From the NCBI RefSeq assembly GCF_000696385.1, contig NZ_JJMN01000030.1, positions 37,269-101,268 of the forward strand: a stretch of 64,000 nt of DNA, written 5' to 3'. Positions 38,975 to 48,141 of the stretch are shown here, one piece after another; position 1 is the stretch's first letter; each line of letters starts with the position of its first letter. The notes under the pieces were generated by a model that was given only the letters and a program-made list of their open reading frames with translations, had not been told where the DNA came from and did no database searches. The position numbers were made by a program, and so were the translations under genes. This stretch comes from Vibrio metoecus (GTDB taxonomy: Bacteria; Pseudomonadota; Gammaproteobacteria; Enterobacterales; Vibrionaceae).

Positions 38975-41900
38975 CTATTCTGAGGTGAGTAACTTCTGTA
39001 GCTTATCGCGCTGCATCTCGATGTGAGTGCGATCTGGGCTTGACTCTTTACAGTGCTCAAGGATGTAATCGAGCGAGTTAAGCACCGTTCTCCAGCGTGG
39101 TGTTTTAGGCAATGTCTCAATGCGTAAATATTTATCTAAGGTACGAGTTTGTAAGGTACTGCGGTCAAGATACACACGCCACAAGCCGCTTTGTTCAGCA
39201 AAGGTAAATTTACTTTGTCCTGAGACTCGCTCCCAATAATCAAGAGCGCTGGTCATGGCTTCGACCAAGACACTACGCATCAAATCTTGTTTGGATTGAT
39301 ACTCACCGGATGCTTTATCGGCCAGGCGAGTGAACTCACCACCCAATTCTTTGAGCTGTTGTAATTTATCTTTATCACCTTCGAAAGCGTAGCTTGAGAG
39401 GGCTTCTACCGCGGTTTCTAGATTATAAATACGTGCAGCATTAATACTGCCTCCGACATTAAAGATGTACATGGCTTGCAATCCGGAGCCTTCCGGTAAG
39501 CGTAGTACGTCAGCGGATAAATGTTGGCGCACATCATCAACGTAAACATCAATATTGCCGCAGTAATGTTCTTGATCGATGTTGAGGTATTTGGGGGCGA
39601 TTAACTCTTCTGCATTCGAGCGTTTAAGCTGCTCTGGCGTGCGTCTAAATAGGCGTGATGCGGCCTCGTTGGCAAAGCGTATTTTATTGCCTTCTTTGAC
39701 ACACAGTATCGCTTCTGGGGCGGATTCTAGTTGTTCTAACAAGCGTCCTTGAGTTTCAAGGAGACTCGCTTCAACCATTGCACGGTGTTTTAACTCTTTT
39801 TGAAGCTGCGCATTTTCAACACGGCGCAACTCTGCTTTGCTCGCGGTAAGGTGAGCTACGATACGAGCCGCCAGCTCTTGTTTGTTAAATGGCTTCGATA
39901 AGTAGTCATTCGCACCGGCTTCAAAACCACGCACTCGGTCATCGGACTGATTCAGGGCCGTTAGCATAATGATGGGGAGCTCAGCATGGTCGTAACTTTG
40001 TCTCAGTTTTTCACACACTTGATAACCGCTCATGCCTGGCATCATGATATCGAGTAACAAGAGCTCAGGCTTTTCACGTTTCACGGCTTCAAGCACTTCA
40101 TGACCATCTTGTACAGTATGAACACGGTAACCTTCAAGACGTAAGAAGCTGTCTAATACTCTGAGATTAACCGGTTCATCATCAGCGACTAAAAGTAATG
40201 GACCGTGCTCATTTTCAGGCAGCGTGCTCTGCTCTGGAAGTTCGGCATCCAAAATTTCTGGAGCTTGGAAGTGGGGTAGCTCAGTTAAGCGTGCTTGAGC
40301 AATCTCATCTTGAGTCGCTAGCGGTAGAGTAAAGCTAAATGTCGTGCCAACCATCGGCTGGCTGCTGACATAAAGTGTACCATTCATCAGCTCAATAAGC
40401 TGACGGCTGATAGACAACCCTAATCCCGCGCCCTGACGGTAGCGGCTCGCATCACGACCTGCTTGGATCAGAGGTTCGAATATTTGCTCCAGTTGCTCGG
40501 CAGGAATACCTTGGCCAGTATCCACCACCTGTACGCGGATTTTATCGTCCATATAGGTTGCGGAGATAACAATCTTGCCTTCCGACGTATATTTAATCGC
40601 ATTACCAATCAGGTTATACAGCACTTGCTCCAAGCGTTGTGGATCCGCAGAAACCCAGACTGGTAGCTCTGGAACTTGGTTAATAATACGCAGTGTTTTT
40701 TTGCCGAGTAAGTGATGCGAGAGCTCTAGCACTAACCGCGTCGCACTGGATAAATCGACGGCGCCTTTTTGAATATCCAACGCGCCATAGCGCATTTTGT
40801 GATAATCCAGCAAATCGTCCACCAAGGTGGCTAACCGCTGGCCACTACTAATAATGATATCGAGTTGATATTTATGAGCGGCAGTCAGTGGGCCATTGGC
40901 ACCTGAAACTAATGCTTCGGCAATTCCAATCATACCGTGTAGTGGAGTACGCAATTCGTGTGATGTGGTGGCGAGGAATTCATCTTTGAGCTTGTTCGCG
41001 AGCTGCAATTCATCGTTCTGTTTACGGATGATCAGCAGGTTGCTCTCTAACTCTTTATTTTGTGATTTGATGAGTGAGATTTTTTCACGGATAGAGCGCT
41101 GCATTCGCTCGAAACTGACGGCTAAACGACCAATTTCATCTTTCCGCTCGGTATTGATCATTGCCTCATCAAGATCTCCGGCAGAGACACGTTCTGCGGC
41201 CCAAGTGAGTTTTAATAGTGGGGCGGTAATAAAGTTCGAGAGATAATGCGAAGCTATCACCACTAATACAATCGCAGTCAACATGGCAAAAACAAATAGC
41301 TTTTCCAATTGACGTACACGGGCAAACGCTTCTTTTTCTGGAAGCTCAACCACTAAAGCCCAATGAATGCTTTTCAGATTGATAGGGGCATAAGCAGCAA
41401 TGACTTGTTCACCATCGGTATTCGTATAGGTACCTACCGAACGCTTGCCAGACAAGGCGAGCTCGACCACTTGTTTGCTCTTTTCGACGGCGATTTCTGC
41501 AGACGTTAGCGTTCGTGAACGCAAATCTTGGCCGACGAGTATGGTTTGCATTGATGGATTATTGTTGCCATCGGCGATCAGTTTGGTGATGGCATTACTG
41601 GGTAGGCGGAACATGGCATAGCTGTGTAAGTAGCCTTGTTGAATAATTGGTGCGCCGAGCCAAGCGTACTGTTTTCCGTCTTCTTCGACAAAATCTGAGA
41701 TGACCACTGGGGTGAAGTCTTCATTGGTTTTGCGTTGTTCATTGACCGTTTGTTCTAGACGTTTAAACGTATGCCCTAGGTTGGCATCTTGATATTTGCC
41801 CGTTAATAAATTGGTGCCAAAGTTGTCGTATTTATAAATGGAGTAAACGACGTTGCCTTCAATATCAACTAAGAGAATGTCATCGAAATCTGAGCGTTTT

Positions 41901-42364
41901 AGCAGTTCTAAAAAGGCCCAGTGATAGCGTTTGTGTAGTAACCGGTAACGTTCGCTTCCCACATAACTGCTGGATTGTGGCAGCACTGACGTTTTTATTG
42001 GATCGCCAGAACCGGGGATGTAACGCTGCTGGGCATGTTCACGAGCCGCTTCGATACTGACATCCAAGCGTTGGAATGCATTGACTAAACCATAAAAACG
42101 TCCGCCACTGGCATAAGCAAGCTCGGAACGGACAAAGCCCATGACTTCTGACTCTTTGGCCATCATGTAATCGATCACTTGCTGCTGCTTGGTATCTCGT
42201 ACCGAAACGAGGTACGAGGTGCTTTGCTCTTCCAAGTCTTTACTGTGGGAATGGAGGAAAAACAGCGCGGTAATCGTCAATGGAATAATGCTAAGAGCCA
42301 AAAAGGCCGCCATCAGGGTATTCTGCAGGCGCTTGAATTTTTGTTTTCGATAGAACCTAAACAT
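38975..42364 (-). CDS. chiS: Hybrid sensor kinase / DNA-binding chitin regulator ChiS
   Basis: ChiS is the membrane-bound master activator of chitin utilisation; it binds Cbp in the periplasm and chb promoter DNA in the cytoplasm. From ATG 42364 it has 1129 residues, the known length; the longer frame from 42508 lacks homology. Order: TM1 about 17-37, periplasmic sensor to about 355, TM2 about 356-376, HAMP, HisKA with His469 in TTSHELRTPLHG, HATPase (NLIGNAIKYT, GAGLGLSIS), receiver with Asp772 in LLLDIMMPGMSG, then a PAS-like and C-terminal DNA-binding region. Both phospho-acceptor residues are present. A terminator follows; rsmC lies upstream on the same strand. Confidence 0.96.
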   Translation of the reverse strand: MFRFYRKQKFKRLQNTLMAAFLALSIIPLTITALFFLHSHSKDLEEQSTSYLVSVRDTKQQQVIDYMMAKESEVMGFVRSELAYASGGRFYGLVNAFQRLDVSIEAAREHAQQRYIPGSGDPIKTSVLPQSSSYVGSERYRLLHKRYHWAFLELLKRSDFDDILLVDIEGNVVYSIYKYDNFGTNLLTGKYQDANLGHTFKRLEQTVNEQRKTNEDFTPVVISDFVEEDGKQYAWLGAPIIQQGYLHSYAMFRLPSNAITKLIADGNNNPSMQTILVGQDLRSRTLTSAEIAVEKSKQVVELALSGKRSVGTYTNTDGEQVIAAYAPINLKSIHWALVVELPEKEAFARVRQLEKLFVFAMLTAIVLVVIASHYLSNFITAPLLKLTWAAERVSAGDLDEAMINTERKDEIGRLAVSFERMQRSIREKISLIKSQNKELESNLLIIRKQNDELQLANKLKDEFLATTSHELRTPLHGMIGIAEALVSGANGPLTAAHKYQLDIIISSGQRLATLVDDLLDYHKMRYGALDIQKGAVDLSSATRLVLELSHHLLGKKTLRIINQVPELPVWVSADPQRLEQVLYNLIGNAIKYTSEGKIVISATYMDDKIRVQVVDTGQGIPAEQLEQIFEPLIQAGRDASRYRQGAGLGLSISRQLIELMNGTLYVSSQPMVGTTFSFTLPLATQDEIAQARLTELPHFQAPEILDAELPEQSTLPENEHGPLLLVADDEPVNLRVLDSFLRLEGYRVHTVQDGHEVLEAVKREKPELLLLDIMMPGMSGYQVCEKLRQSYDHAELPIIMLTALNQSDDRVRGFEAGANDYLSKPFNKQELAARIVAHLTASKAELRRVENAQLQKELKHRAMVEASLLETQGRLLEQLESAPEAILCVKEGNKIRFANEAASRLFRRTPEQLKRSNAEELIAPKYLNIDQEHYCGNIDVYVDDVRQHLSADVLRLPEGSGLQAMYIFNVGGSINAARIYNLETAVEALSSYAFEGDKDKLQQLKELGGEFTRLADKASGEYQSKQDLMRSVLVEAMTSALDYWERVSGQSKFTFAEQSGLWRVYLDRSTLQTRTLDKYLRIETLPKTPRWRTVLNSLDYILEHCKESSPDRTHIEMQRDKLQKLLTSE

Positions 42365-42571
42365 AATTAAGGCGTTACTTTTGGTGATACTCGTTGGCGC
42401 TCGCGAGCCATGAGCGGGTGAATGACAAGAAAAACCTAAAGTAACGAAATTAACGAGTTTTTTTACTTTGACAAGTAAGTCCAAGCTAAAGCGTGGGCAT
42501 AGGCGCAAAAAACGTGAGGCAGGTGCCGCATTTTGAGCATATTTACGTCAAAAGCGGCAAAATGTAAGAAG

Positions 42572-43594
42572 TTATTTTTTAGCGTGATAGATGGCAAACT
42601 TAGTCGTTTTCGCTGTAATGTCGCAGTGCCCAAACGCTTGCTCAATGATTGGTGGATATTTTAAAAAGCTGTTGGCCACAACCCAAAGTGAGCCAGTGGC
42701 GGCTAAATGGTGGATGGATTCAGCCAAGAGTTGTTCTGTAGGGCTGTAGCGCGTGTCTAAACCTGAATGGAAAGGTGGGTTGGTGACGATATAGTGGTAT
42801 TGGCTTCCTACATTCGAGAGCATATCAGACGGATAAACCCGACCACTTAGTTGATTAGCGATAAGGGTTTCTTGACTAGAACGAATCGCCAGAGCGCTAA
42901 TATCGGTCATTTCCAGTTCAATTTCAGGGTTGAGTTTTGCCATAACACAGCCCAACACCCCAGCACCACAGCCAATATCGATCACCTTACCACTGAGAGC
43001 GGGTAACGTATCCAGTAGCAGTCGGCTACCCAGATCAAATTCGCCATGACTAAACACGCCAGGCAGGCTGCGAATCGTTAATTCATGGCCTTGATAGGTT
43101 ACAGAGTATGATTTAAACCACTGAGTAATATCAAATTGATCAGGTTTATTTTCACATTGTCCCCAATAGAATGAGCAGCGACGAGCAGAGTCGTATTTGT
43201 AGATCGAACCATAAGGCGTAAACATTTTCTCAATGCTCTTCACACCCGAACGGTTTTCCCCGACCACTACAAGTTCCGTGCCTGTACCGAACTTGGAAAG
43301 TAGCATTGCGAGTAAATACTCAGCTTCTTGTTTGGCTTTTGGCCAGTAGAGCAGGATCAAATCTGCGTTGATCTCGTCGGTGAGTTGTTCGCCAAAATAG
43401 CAGTTAATTTCAGCAAACGGTTTGAGCTGAGAATAGTAGCCGTAGTGCGTGGTAAACACTGAAACGGAAGCGCAATGCTGACGAAGTTCGATAGGAAAGC
43501 GATCTTCGGCCTCTCCCGCCACCAGAACATGTTTACCAGCAAAATAGTCGAGTTGGCGAAGGGCAATTTCAGTCGGGGCGGTATAGTGTTGCAT
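42572..43594 (-). CDS. rsmC: 16S rRNA (guanine1207-N2)-methyltransferase
   Basis: RsmC methylates G1207 of 16S rRNA in the 30S subunit using S-adenosylmethionine. The 340-residue protein has a degenerate N-terminal half (a duplicated MTase-like fold) and an active C-terminal Rossmann MTase with SAM motif [16 protein letters not shown] and catalytic motif [10 protein letters not shown]. The length and NPPF motif match RsmC and distinguish it from RlmG. It is separated from chiS by about 200 bp and probably transcribed from its own promoter. Confidence 0.93.
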   Translation of the reverse strand: MQHYTAPTEIALRQLDYFAGKHVLVAGEAEDRFPIELRQHCASVSVFTTHYGYYSQLKPFAEINCYFGEQLTDEINADLILLYWPKAKQEAEYLLAMLLSKFGTGTELVVVGENRSGVKSIEKMFTPYGSIYKYDSARRCSFYWGQCENKPDQFDITQWFKSYSVTYQGHELTIRSLPGVFSHGEFDLGSRLLLDTLPALSGKVIDIGCGAGVLGCVMAKLNPEIELEMTDISALAIRSSQETLIANQLSGRVYPSDMLSNVGSQYHYIVTNPPFHSGLDTRYSPTEQLLAESIHHLAATGSLWVVANSFLKYPPIIEQAFGHCDITAKTTKFAIYHAKK

Positions 43595-43666
43595 GGCGCG
43601 TTCTACTCAATAAAAGGGGGCAGATTTTCGCATAATCTGCCCTTTGAATGAAGCCTTTACTCTGGA

Positions 43667-44752
43667 TTAGCTTTGATCTTGCTGATCTAAAAAGCTGCGA
43701 AATTCTTCTTCATAGATATTAAACAGTACCATGGTGATGGCAAAAATCAGCGGGCCATAAATTAAGCCGATCAAACCAAATAACTGAATTCCGCCGAGCA
43801 GCGAGAAAAAAATCATCAGAGTATTCATACCGGCACTGCCCTGCATCAAGAATGGGCGTAGTAGGTTATCAATCGAGCCCACTACCGCAATACTCCATAT
43901 TGCGAGGAAGAAAGCCCAAGTGGTTTCGCCAATTAAAAAGAGGTAGAGCGTCGCGGGGATCCAAATTAAAGCGGTACCCACCACGGGGATGAATGAGGCA
44001 AATCCCATCATGGTTCCCCAAAACAACCCTGGGAATCCTGCTAACCACATACCAATTCCTCCCGCAAAACCTTGAGCGATCGCAGTTAAAAATGAACCCA
44101 TCACTGCCGATTTTGAGACGTTCTCAATTTCATTGAGCAAGCGATCTTCTTGGCTACGCGATAGGGGAAGAATATGGCGGATTGCGCTGATAATTTTGTC
44201 GTGATCACGCAATAAAAAGAACAATACAAATAACATCAGGAAAAAATTCATCACGAAGCTGGTGGCATCCCCGAGAATTTTGGCGCTTATGCTGACTAAA
44301 TTACTGCCAAAGGTGGTCGCAAATTGGGCAACACGCTGCGCGATTTGCTGTGGGCTAATTTCTTCAAAAGGAAGATATTGATTGGCGAGGCCAAGTGCTT
44401 TTACTACCCAAGGATGACTCAATAATTCCTGAATGCCGCCATGAGTCACCCAAGAATAAAGGTTTTGAGAAAATTTAGAGCCTTGTTGCACAATGGCTCC
44501 GAAGATAAACAACAACGGAATCACCACGATGACGGTCAGCACCACGCAGGATAAAAAGGCAGAGATGTTATGGTGTGAGGGAAGTTTTCTATCAAGCCAA
44601 TCATGGATAGGGAACATCAATAACGAGATGATGAACGCCATAACAATCGAGTTGATATAAGGCTCGACTAACCAGTAACAGGCGAGTGCAGAAGCCAACA
44701 GAGCCACAACTAATACGCGATGACTGGAGGCTAATTTAATTTTTTCTGACAC
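43667..44752 (-). CDS. AI-2E family (PerM/YdiK) membrane transporter
   Basis: This 361-residue inner-membrane protein of the AI-2E/UPF0118 family has about seven to eight hydrophobic segments. Typical features are MFPIHDWLDRKLP, LLRDHDKIISAIRHILPLSRSQEDRLL, the glycine-rich GFAGGIGMWLAGFPGLFWG and the C-terminal GGIQLFGLIGLIYGPLI. Family members export the autoinducer AI-2 or act as Na+/H+ antiporters; which applies here cannot be told. Head-to-head with it on the plus strand is a small Cys-rich membrane protein gene (44828). The substrate is unknown. Confidence 0.85.
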   Translation of the reverse strand: MSEKIKLASSHRVLVVALLASALACYWLVEPYINSIVMAFIISLLMFPIHDWLDRKLPSHHNISAFLSCVVLTVIVVIPLLFIFGAIVQQGSKFSQNLYSWVTHGGIQELLSHPWVVKALGLANQYLPFEEISPQQIAQRVAQFATTFGSNLVSISAKILGDATSFVMNFFLMLFVLFFLLRDHDKIISAIRHILPLSRSQEDRLLNEIENVSKSAVMGSFLTAIAQGFAGGIGMWLAGFPGLFWGTMMGFASFIPVVGTALIWIPATLYLFLIGETTWAFFLAIWSIAVVGSIDNLLRPFLMQGSAGMNTLMIFFSLLGGIQLFGLIGLIYGPLIFAITMVLFNIYEEEFRSFLDQQDQS

Positions 44753-44827
44753 GAGACTTATCCACCTTAAGTAAGTTGAAGAGCTATAATGACGCCAATT
44801 CAGTTGCTTATCAATCTAGAGGTCAAG

Positions 44828-44944
44828 ATGGGCTGTTGTGATAAAAACGAATGTTGTGACAAAAAAGCGAAACGTAAACCGATCCCGTGGTTTGGCGTAG
44901 TGATTTGCGTTCTAGTACTGATGAGTGTTTATTATTGGCAATAG
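44828..44944 (+). CDS. Predicted 38-residue Cys-rich single-pass membrane protein
   Basis: An ATG at 44828 is preceded by a strong RBS (AGAGGT, 4-5 nt spacing) and opens 38 codons to TAG at 44942-44944. The product begins MGCCDKNECCDKKAKRK and continues with a hydrophobic helix (WFGVVICVLVLMSVYYW). The paired CC-x5-CC motif followed by a basic stretch and one TM predicts an N-in membrane microprotein with a possible metal or redox cysteine cluster. It is divergent from the AI-2E permease, with 75 bp between the starts, and is followed by the bidirectional terminator shared with hemL. No known family comes to mind. The RBS, composition and terminator support it being real. Confidence 0.72.
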   Translation: MGCCDKNECCDKKAKRKPIPWFGVVICVLVLMSVYYWQ

Positions 44945-44960
44945 ATTTTCGCTCAATGAA

Positions 44961-44982
44961 AAAGGCAGCCTCGGCTGCCTTT
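44961..44982. terminator. Bidirectional terminator between the small protein gene and hemL
   Basis: AAAGGCAGCC / GGCTGCCTTT forms a near-perfect stem. The flanking A-run (44959 onward) yields a T-tract for hemL on the minus strand; the plus side is weaker. Confidence 0.85.
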
Positions 44983-45005
44983 GAAAAGTGAGAGCACACC
45001 GTTTG

Positions 45006-46304
45006 TTAAGCTTTCGCTTCCGCTGCCAAAATGGCAAAGCTGCGATCGGCGGCTTCTAATGTGGCTTCAATCTCTTTTGAACCGTGAGCCAGTGAGGTAA
45101 AGCTAGCTTCAAAGGCCGACGGTGCGAGATAAACGCCGTGTTGCAACATCAAGTGGAAGAAACGTTTGAAACGCTCTACATCGCAACGCGCGACATCTTC
45201 ATAGCAAGTGACTTTCTCTTGTTCGGTGAAGAAGAAGCCAAACATGCCGCCAACTTGGTGTACCAAAAGTGGAATGCCATGTTGATCTGCCAGTGATTTA
45301 AAGCCGTCAGCCAGTTGTTTGGTTTTTGCGGCTAAGCGCTTTTCATTGCCTTCTTCACGCAGTAGATTCAGACAGGCATAGCCCGCTGCCATCGCGATAG
45401 GGTTGCCTGAAAGTGTACCCGCTTGGTAAACCGGGCCTGTTGGGGCAATGTATTGCATCACTTCACGACGACCACCGAAAGCGCCGACGGGCATACCACC
45501 ACCGATCACTTTACCGAGAGTGGTTAAGTCTGGCTTGATGTTGTAGTGGGCTTGAGCTCCGCCCAGTGCAACGCGGAAACCGGTCATCACTTCATCAAAA
45601 ATCAGCAGTGCGCCTTCTTGGTCACAGATTTCACGTAGACCTTCATGGAAGCCTTCAACGGGAGGAATACAGTTCATGTTGCCGGCAACAGGTTCAACAA
45701 TAATGCACGCAATTTCACCTTTATTGGCGGCAAACAGTTCGCGTACGGAATCTAAATCGTTAAAACGAGCCGTTAAAGTATGTTTGGCGAAATCTGCCGG
45801 CACACCAGGTGAGCTTGGTTGACCAAGCGTTAACGCGCCAGACCCTGCTTTAACTAATAAGCTATCGGCATGGCCGTGATAGCAGCCTTCAAACTTGACG
45901 ATTTTATCGCGACCGGTGTAACCACGAGCAAGGCGGATAGCACTCATCGTGGCTTCAGTACCGGAGTTCACCATGCGCAGTTGCTCCATGGAAGGAACCA
46001 GTTCAGACACCAACTCTGCCATGATGATTTCCATTTCGGTGGGGGCACCGAAACTTAAACCACGTTGTGCCGCTTGGATGACCGCTTCACGGATCACCGC
46101 ATGGTTGTGGCCGAGAATCATTGGTCCCCAAGATCCCACGTAGTCAATGTATGCTTTACCATCGGCATCAAAAATCAGCGCGCCATCGGCACGATCAATG
46201 AAAATCGGTGAACCACCTACTCCGTTAAAGGCACGAACTGGAGAGTTAACGCCACCCGGAATAGTGGTTTGCGCCTTTTGATACAACTCGGCTGATTTGG
46301 TCAT
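45006..46304 (-). CDS. hemL: Glutamate-1-semialdehyde 2,1-aminomutase
   Basis: HemL is a PLP enzyme that converts glutamate-1-semialdehyde to 5-aminolevulinate, the start of haem synthesis by the C5 route. The 432 residues show [20 protein letters not shown], substrate-loop [20 protein letters not shown]-binding [11 protein letters not shown] and the Schiff-base Lys in [12 protein letters not shown]. Monocistronic with a terminator at 44961. Divergent from erpA, placing haem and Fe-S assembly genes back to back. No anomaly was seen. Confidence 0.96.
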   Translation of the reverse strand: MTKSAELYQKAQTTIPGGVNSPVRAFNGVGGSPIFIDRADGALIFDADGKAYIDYVGSWGPMILGHNHAVIREAVIQAAQRGLSFGAPTEMEIIMAELVSELVPSMEQLRMVNSGTEATMSAIRLARGYTGRDKIVKFEGCYHGHADSLLVKAGSGALTLGQPSSPGVPADFAKHTLTARFNDLDSVRELFAANKGEIACIIVEPVAGNMNCIPPVEGFHEGLREICDQEGALLIFDEVMTGFRVALGGAQAHYNIKPDLTTLGKVIGGGMPVGAFGGRREVMQYIAPTGPVYQAGTLSGNPIAMAAGYACLNLLREEGNEKRLAAKTKQLADGFKSLADQHGIPLLVHQVGGMFGFFFTEQEKVTCYEDVARCDVERFKRFFHLMLQHGVYLAPSAFEASFTSLAHGSKEIEATLEAADRSFAILAAEAKA

Positions 46305-46587
46305 GCTACTTTCCTCTTATGATGAATCGGACCAATTTTGGGGCGCATTGTACGCCGATGCTTTGGGTGGTGAAATGTTTTCGCTACATTTTGATCGATT
46401 TTCCCTGTCTGCAACCCCAAAACCGCGAGGAATGAAGCGAATTTATCGGTCAAAATCATTCGGATTAAGGCTAATACTTGAACGGCCAACTCAGGTATTG
46501 GATAATCGCTGCCATTATCACTATTAGATGTGCTGCGCATCGAACTCTAGAATGTTGCGGCACTTTCCACGAATGAGAGAGGTCATC

Positions 46588-46929
46588 GTGAGCGAAGTTA
46601 ATGTACCATTATCCTTTTCTGATGCGGCGGCAACGCGTGTTAAAGCGTTGATCGCTGAAGAAGAAAATCCATCGTTGATGCTACGTGTTTATATTACCGG
46701 TGGTGGTTGTAGCGGTTTTCAATACGGCTTTACTTTTGATGAAACCGTAAATGAAGGTGATACCACGATTGAAAATAGTGGTGTTGTTTTGGTGGTTGAC
46801 CCGATGAGTTTGCAGTATTTGATCGGTGGCGTGGTTGACTATACGGAAGGTCTTGAAGGCTCAAGATTTTTCGTGAATAACCCAAATGCAACAACAACGT
46901 GTGGTTGCGGCGCATCATTTAGCGTCTAA
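46588..46929 (+). CDS. erpA: Iron-sulfur cluster insertion protein ErpA
   Basis: ErpA is an A-type carrier that delivers [4Fe-4S] clusters to apo-proteins such as IspG/IspH. The GTG start at 46588 ([10 protein letters not shown]) with GAGAGG upstream gives 113 residues, close to E. coli ErpA. The three cluster cysteines are present in [11 protein letters not shown] and TTCGCGASF. In-frame ATG codons upstream (46528, 46573) would add non-homologous residues. It is divergent from hemL and followed by an unusual 11-bp hairpin at 46958. Confidence 0.93.
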   Translation: MSEVNVPLSFSDAAATRVKALIAEEENPSLMLRVYITGGGCSGFQYGFTFDETVNEGDTTIENSGVVLVVDPMSLQYLIGGVVDYTEGLEGSRFFVNNPNATTTCGCGASFSV

Positions 46930-46957
46930 TCCTGAGTCACAGAATCAGGAAAAATCA

Positions 46958-46982
46958 GGCCAATCGAAGAATTCGATTGGCC
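46958..46982 (+). other. Perfect 11-bp inverted repeat downstream of erpA
   Basis: GGCCAATCGAA / TTCGATTGGCC with loop GAA is followed by CAAACTACG rather than T residues, so it is not a classical terminator. It lies 28 nt after erpA and 48 nt before the efflux adaptor gene. mRNA 3'-end stabilisation, or a Rho-assisted end, is plausible. Confidence 0.6.
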
Positions 46983-47030
46983 CAAACTACGTATCAGGAT
47001 GTAACGTGGTCATAACAATAAGGAATATTT

Positions 47031-48131
47031 ATGTTTCCGGTAAAAACCTCCGTTCGTCAGGTTCGCGATTATTTTCTTCATCAACCTTGGTTGATTTCCA
47101 TCTTCTTCATTGTGGTGTTGGTGGCATGGCTTGGTTTAGGGCGCCCCAGTGCTCAAGAACCCCAAACCTCGACAGAAATTCAAGTCCCCTTGGCTAAAGT
47201 TGGCTATCAAACCTTTACGGCTGAACAAACGGACAAAGTGATTGAGCTTTATGGCCGAACGGCTCCGGATCGACAAGCCAATATTGGTGCTGAGATCGCA
47301 GGGCGAATTATCGATATCAAAATTGTTAAAGGCCAAGCGGTAAGCAAGGATCAAGTGATTGCTTTAATTGATCGAGGCGATCTGGATGCTCAGTTAGAAC
47401 GAGCCAAAGCACAGTTGAAAGTGCGACAACAAGAATTTAATGCGGCAAGTACTTTGAAAAACAAAGGTTTGCAAGGAGAGGTTGCCTTTACTAATGCCGC
47501 AGCGGCATTGACGGACGCTCAATCTTCGTTAAGTACCGTACAGCGCCTATTGGAGAATACTCAAGTTCAAGCCCCCTTTGAGGGCGTTGTCGAAACCTTG
47601 CCGATTGAAAAAGGGGATTTTGTGTCGATTGGTGATCCCGTCGCGTCGATCATTGATCTGCATCGACTGGTGATTGAGGCGGATGTGAGTGAGCGACATA
47701 TACAGCATGTTCAGCTTGGGCAGCCAGCAGTGATTCGCTTTATGGATGGAAGTCAAACTCAAGGTAAAGTTCGTTATATTTCAAGGCTTTCTTCTCCTGC
47801 AACCAATACATTTGCCATTGAAGTCGCAATGGATAACCCACAACAAACGATTCCGGCAGGGGTGAGTGCCGAAGTTTCATTGAGTTTGATGACGCAGTCG
47901 GCAATCAAAATTACGCCGGCAATGCTTGCCCTAGATGATGTTGGGAATCTAGGCGTAAAAACGCTGCAAGGAGATGTGGTTCACTTTGTGCCGATTCAAT
48001 TAGTGAAAGCTGAGCAAGATGGTGTTTGGCTGACCGGATTGGGTGAAACGGTGGAAATCATCACTCGTGGTCAAGGCTTTGTGCGTGATGGGGATAAGGT
48101 TATCGCCACTCTGCTAGCGACGACTAACTAG
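47031..48131 (+). CDS. RND efflux periplasmic adaptor (membrane fusion protein)
   Basis: This adaptor links the inner-membrane RND pump to an outer-membrane channel such as TolC. The 366 residues have an N-terminal TM or signal (about 21-38), a biotinyl-lipoyl-like domain (YGRTAPDRQANIGAEIAGRIIDI), an alpha-hairpin (about 118-160) and beta-barrel/MP domains (EADVSERHIQHVQLGQPAVIRF). It may be vexE of the V. cholerae VexEF system, but the symbol was not assigned because I cannot verify it. It is followed 10 bp later by the pump gene. The frame is intact. Confidence 0.88.
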   Translation: MFPVKTSVRQVRDYFLHQPWLISIFFIVVLVAWLGLGRPSAQEPQTSTEIQVPLAKVGYQTFTAEQTDKVIELYGRTAPDRQANIGAEIAGRIIDIKIVKGQAVSKDQVIALIDRGDLDAQLERAKAQLKVRQQEFNAASTLKNKGLQGEVAFTNAAAALTDAQSSLSTVQRLLENTQVQAPFEGVVETLPIEKGDFVSIGDPVASIIDLHRLVIEADVSERHIQHVQLGQPAVIRFMDGSQTQGKVRYISRLSSPATNTFAIEVAMDNPQQTIPAGVSAEVSLSLMTQSAIKITPAMLALDDVGNLGVKTLQGDVVHFVPIQLVKAEQDGVWLTGLGETVEIITRGQGFVRDGDKVIATLLATTN

Positions 48132-48141
48132 GAGCCGCCCC

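Noticed and set aside
42365..42508. N-terminal extension of ChiS (48 extra codons)
   Set aside because: The extension lacks homology, and start at 42364 gives the known 1129 residues with His469 and Asp772 in register.
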